From Candidatus Omnitrophota bacterium (GTDB lineage Bacteria; Omnitrophota; Gorgyraeia; 2-01-FULL-45-10): a stretch of DNA of 5,893 nucleotides. Every line of letters begins with the position of its first letter. The stretch's first letter is position 1. A program made the translations under genes and the position numbers. The stretch is taken from NCBI GenBank assembly GCA_026387165.1, contig JAPLMG010000285.1:1-5893 (forward strand), in the 5' to 3' direction. Of this stretch, positions 4,912 through 5,893 are shown in pieces. The notes below the pieces were generated by a model. That model was not told where the DNA came from. It was given only the letters and a program-made list of their open reading frames with translations, and made no database searches.

Positions 4912-5694
4912 ATGCGAATCCTATTTATCGGCGATATAGTAGGCGAGCCGGGAAGGCGGGCCATAAAGGAGCTTGTCCCGAAGATAGTAAAGCGGGAGAA
5001 GATAGATTTTGTTATAGCCAACGGTGAGAATACCGCCGGGGGCAGCGGCATCACCCCCATGATAGTGGATGAGCTTTTAGGCTACGGAGTGGACGTCATA
5101 ACGTCGGGCGATCATATCTGGAAACGGAAAGAGATCCTTGACAGGATCGCCGAGGACGCCAGGATATTGCGGCCGGCCAACTATCCGAGTGAAGCTCCGG
5201 GCTTCGGGGCTACTGTAGTTGCGTCAAGATCCGGCGTCGAGGTGGGTGTTATTAACTTGATAGGCCGGGTATTCATGCAGGCCGTCGAGTGCCCGTTCAA
5301 GACCGTAAAGCGCGAAATAGAGAAGATGAAGAATAAGACGAGAATAATAATAGTAGACATGCATGCCGAGGCCACTAGCGAGAAGGTTGCTCTTGGGTGG
5401 TTCCTCGATGGAATGGTGAGCGCCATTATCGGCACGCACACGCACATCCAGACCGCGGACGAGAAGATCCTCCCTAAAGGAACGGCTTTTTTAACCGATG
5501 CCGGCATGACCGGGCCGTACGATTCAGTCATAGGCAGGAAGAAAGAGCAGATACTGAACCGCTTCATAACCCAGATGCCCACAAAATTCGAAATGGCCGA
5601 GGGCGATGTCCAGCTTCACGGCGCCATCATAGATATAGATGAGAAGACCGGCATGGCCGAGTCGATAAAGAGGGTCCGGGAGAAGCTGGGATGA
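4912..5694 (+). CDS. ymdB: YmdB-like metallophosphoesterase (TIGR00282 family)
   Basis: A 260-residue cytosolic phosphodiesterase; the B. subtilis relative YmdB hydrolyses 2',3'-cyclic nucleotides and influences biofilm and motility choice. It starts MRILFIGDIVGEPGRR, as the family does. Metal-centre residues line up with YmdB: Asp8, Glu39 and Asn40 (NGENTAGG), His68, His151 (MHAEATSEK) and His176/His178 (GTHTHIQTAD). The family's DAGMTGPYDSVIG block is at 196-208. An oddity is GDHIW at 66-70: Asp67 replaces the Asn of the GNH motif. Asp could still bind metal, but the change is at a catalytic position. It follows rny, a gene order found in many bacteria, which supports an RNA-related role. 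The true substrate here is unknown. Confidence 0.95.
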   Translation: MRILFIGDIVGEPGRRAIKELVPKIVKREKIDFVIANGENTAGGSGITPMIVDELLGYGVDVITSGDHIWKRKEILDRIAEDARILRPANYPSEAPGFGATVVASRSGVEVGVINLIGRVFMQAVECPFKTVKREIEKMKNKTRIIIVDMHAEATSEKVALGWFLDGMVSAIIGTHTHIQTADEKILPKGTAFLTDAGMTGPYDSVIGRKKEQILNRFITQMPTKFEMAEGDVQLHGAIIDIDEKTGMAESIKRVREKLG

Positions 5695-5893
5695 GTTTTT
5701 TCGTTTTGAGATAGCAGGCGTGGACCGTGGGGGCTGTTGCCTCCGCGGACGCAAATTTACATTGGGCAAGTAAATTTGCTCGGAAAAATTTTGATGGCCG
5801 TCCAACCTGCCAACTACAAGATAGCTTGAGCAGTTTGTTCGGCCTTTCTGGATTGCCATAATGTATCAAAATTTTTAACGCCGCTTCGGCAAC
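5695..5893. other. Gene-free, structured 3' region
   Basis: No credible coding sequence is seen. Stems present: GCAGG (5714-5718) with CCTGC (5806-5810), continued by TGGAC (5721-5725) with GTCCA (5800-5804); an inner hairpin, CCGTGGGGGC (5725-5734) with GCCTCCGCGG (5739-5748), ten pairs including two G-U; a second perfect hairpin, GCAAATTTAC (5751-5760) with GTAAATTTGC (5770-5779); a long-range perfect pair, AAAAATTTTGAT (5784-5795) with ATCAAAATTTTT (5865-5876); and GCCG/CGGC at 5880-5890. The first three can form a three-way junction. It could be a dispersed repeat, a small structured RNA, or a leader of a gene past the window. It matches no riboswitch motif I know. Confidence 0.45.

Noticed and set aside
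5695..5705. T-run after ymdB as a terminator
   Set aside because: No GC-rich hairpin lies immediately before the T-run.
5524..5869. Reverse-strand frames over the ymdB end and the 3' region
   Set aside because: They cross the end of ymdB and the structured repeats. No ribosome site or known domain is visible; if similar predicted proteins exist they would most likely be translated repeats.

Overview
The window reads as a single-direction bacterial gene cluster of six genes on the + strand. It joins a minimal iron-sulfur assembly operon (Rrf2/IscR-type regulator, NifS/IscS-type cysteine desulfurase, IscU/NifU-type scaffold) to a folate enzyme (5-formyltetrahydrofolate cyclo-ligase) and the RNA-turnover pair RNase Y and YmdB-like phosphodiesterase. 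Medium GC content, heavy use of AUA (Ile) and AGG/AGA (Arg), and spacers full of short palindromic repeats suggest an uncultured lineage of the Omnitrophota type. That placement rests on general impression, not on a search, and is only moderately likely.

Layout. Positions 1-115 are a small element with 21-bp terminal inverted repeats (GGGGTCAGGTCCA type). Positions 116-275 are the control region of the regulator gene: repeated half-sites, a small palindrome, and a 25-bp site that closely matches the E. coli IscR type 1 operator and overlaps a TTGACT -35 box. The regulator gene (276-737) has no Shine-Dalgarno sequence and may be leaderless; its last 14 codons and stop lie inside a palindromic repeat. 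nifS (784-1956) and iscU (2070-2453) follow, then the cyclo-ligase gene (2535-3083), rny (3186-4757) and ymdB (4912-5694). The last 199 bases hold no credible gene but contain nested inverted repeats.

How the genes work together. The desulfurase takes sulfur from cysteine and passes it to the scaffold, where clusters are built. The regulator probably carries a [2Fe-2S] cluster and represses its own operon when clusters are plentiful. RNase Y (membrane-anchored endoribonuclease) and the YmdB-like enzyme form a gene pair seen in many bacteria. The link to the folate enzyme may be only shared position.

The most unusual feature is that all four spacers between iscS and ymdB (1957-2069, 2454-2534, 3084-3185, 4758-4911) contain inverted arrays of short tandem units, each with its own sequence and period (9, 9, 7 and 10/8 nt). 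Also notable are the near-consensus IscR operator, the repeat that became coding sequence, and two substitutions at normally conserved catalytic-site positions (Tyr73 in NifS, Asp67 in the YmdB homologue). No wholly new multi-gene system is evident.
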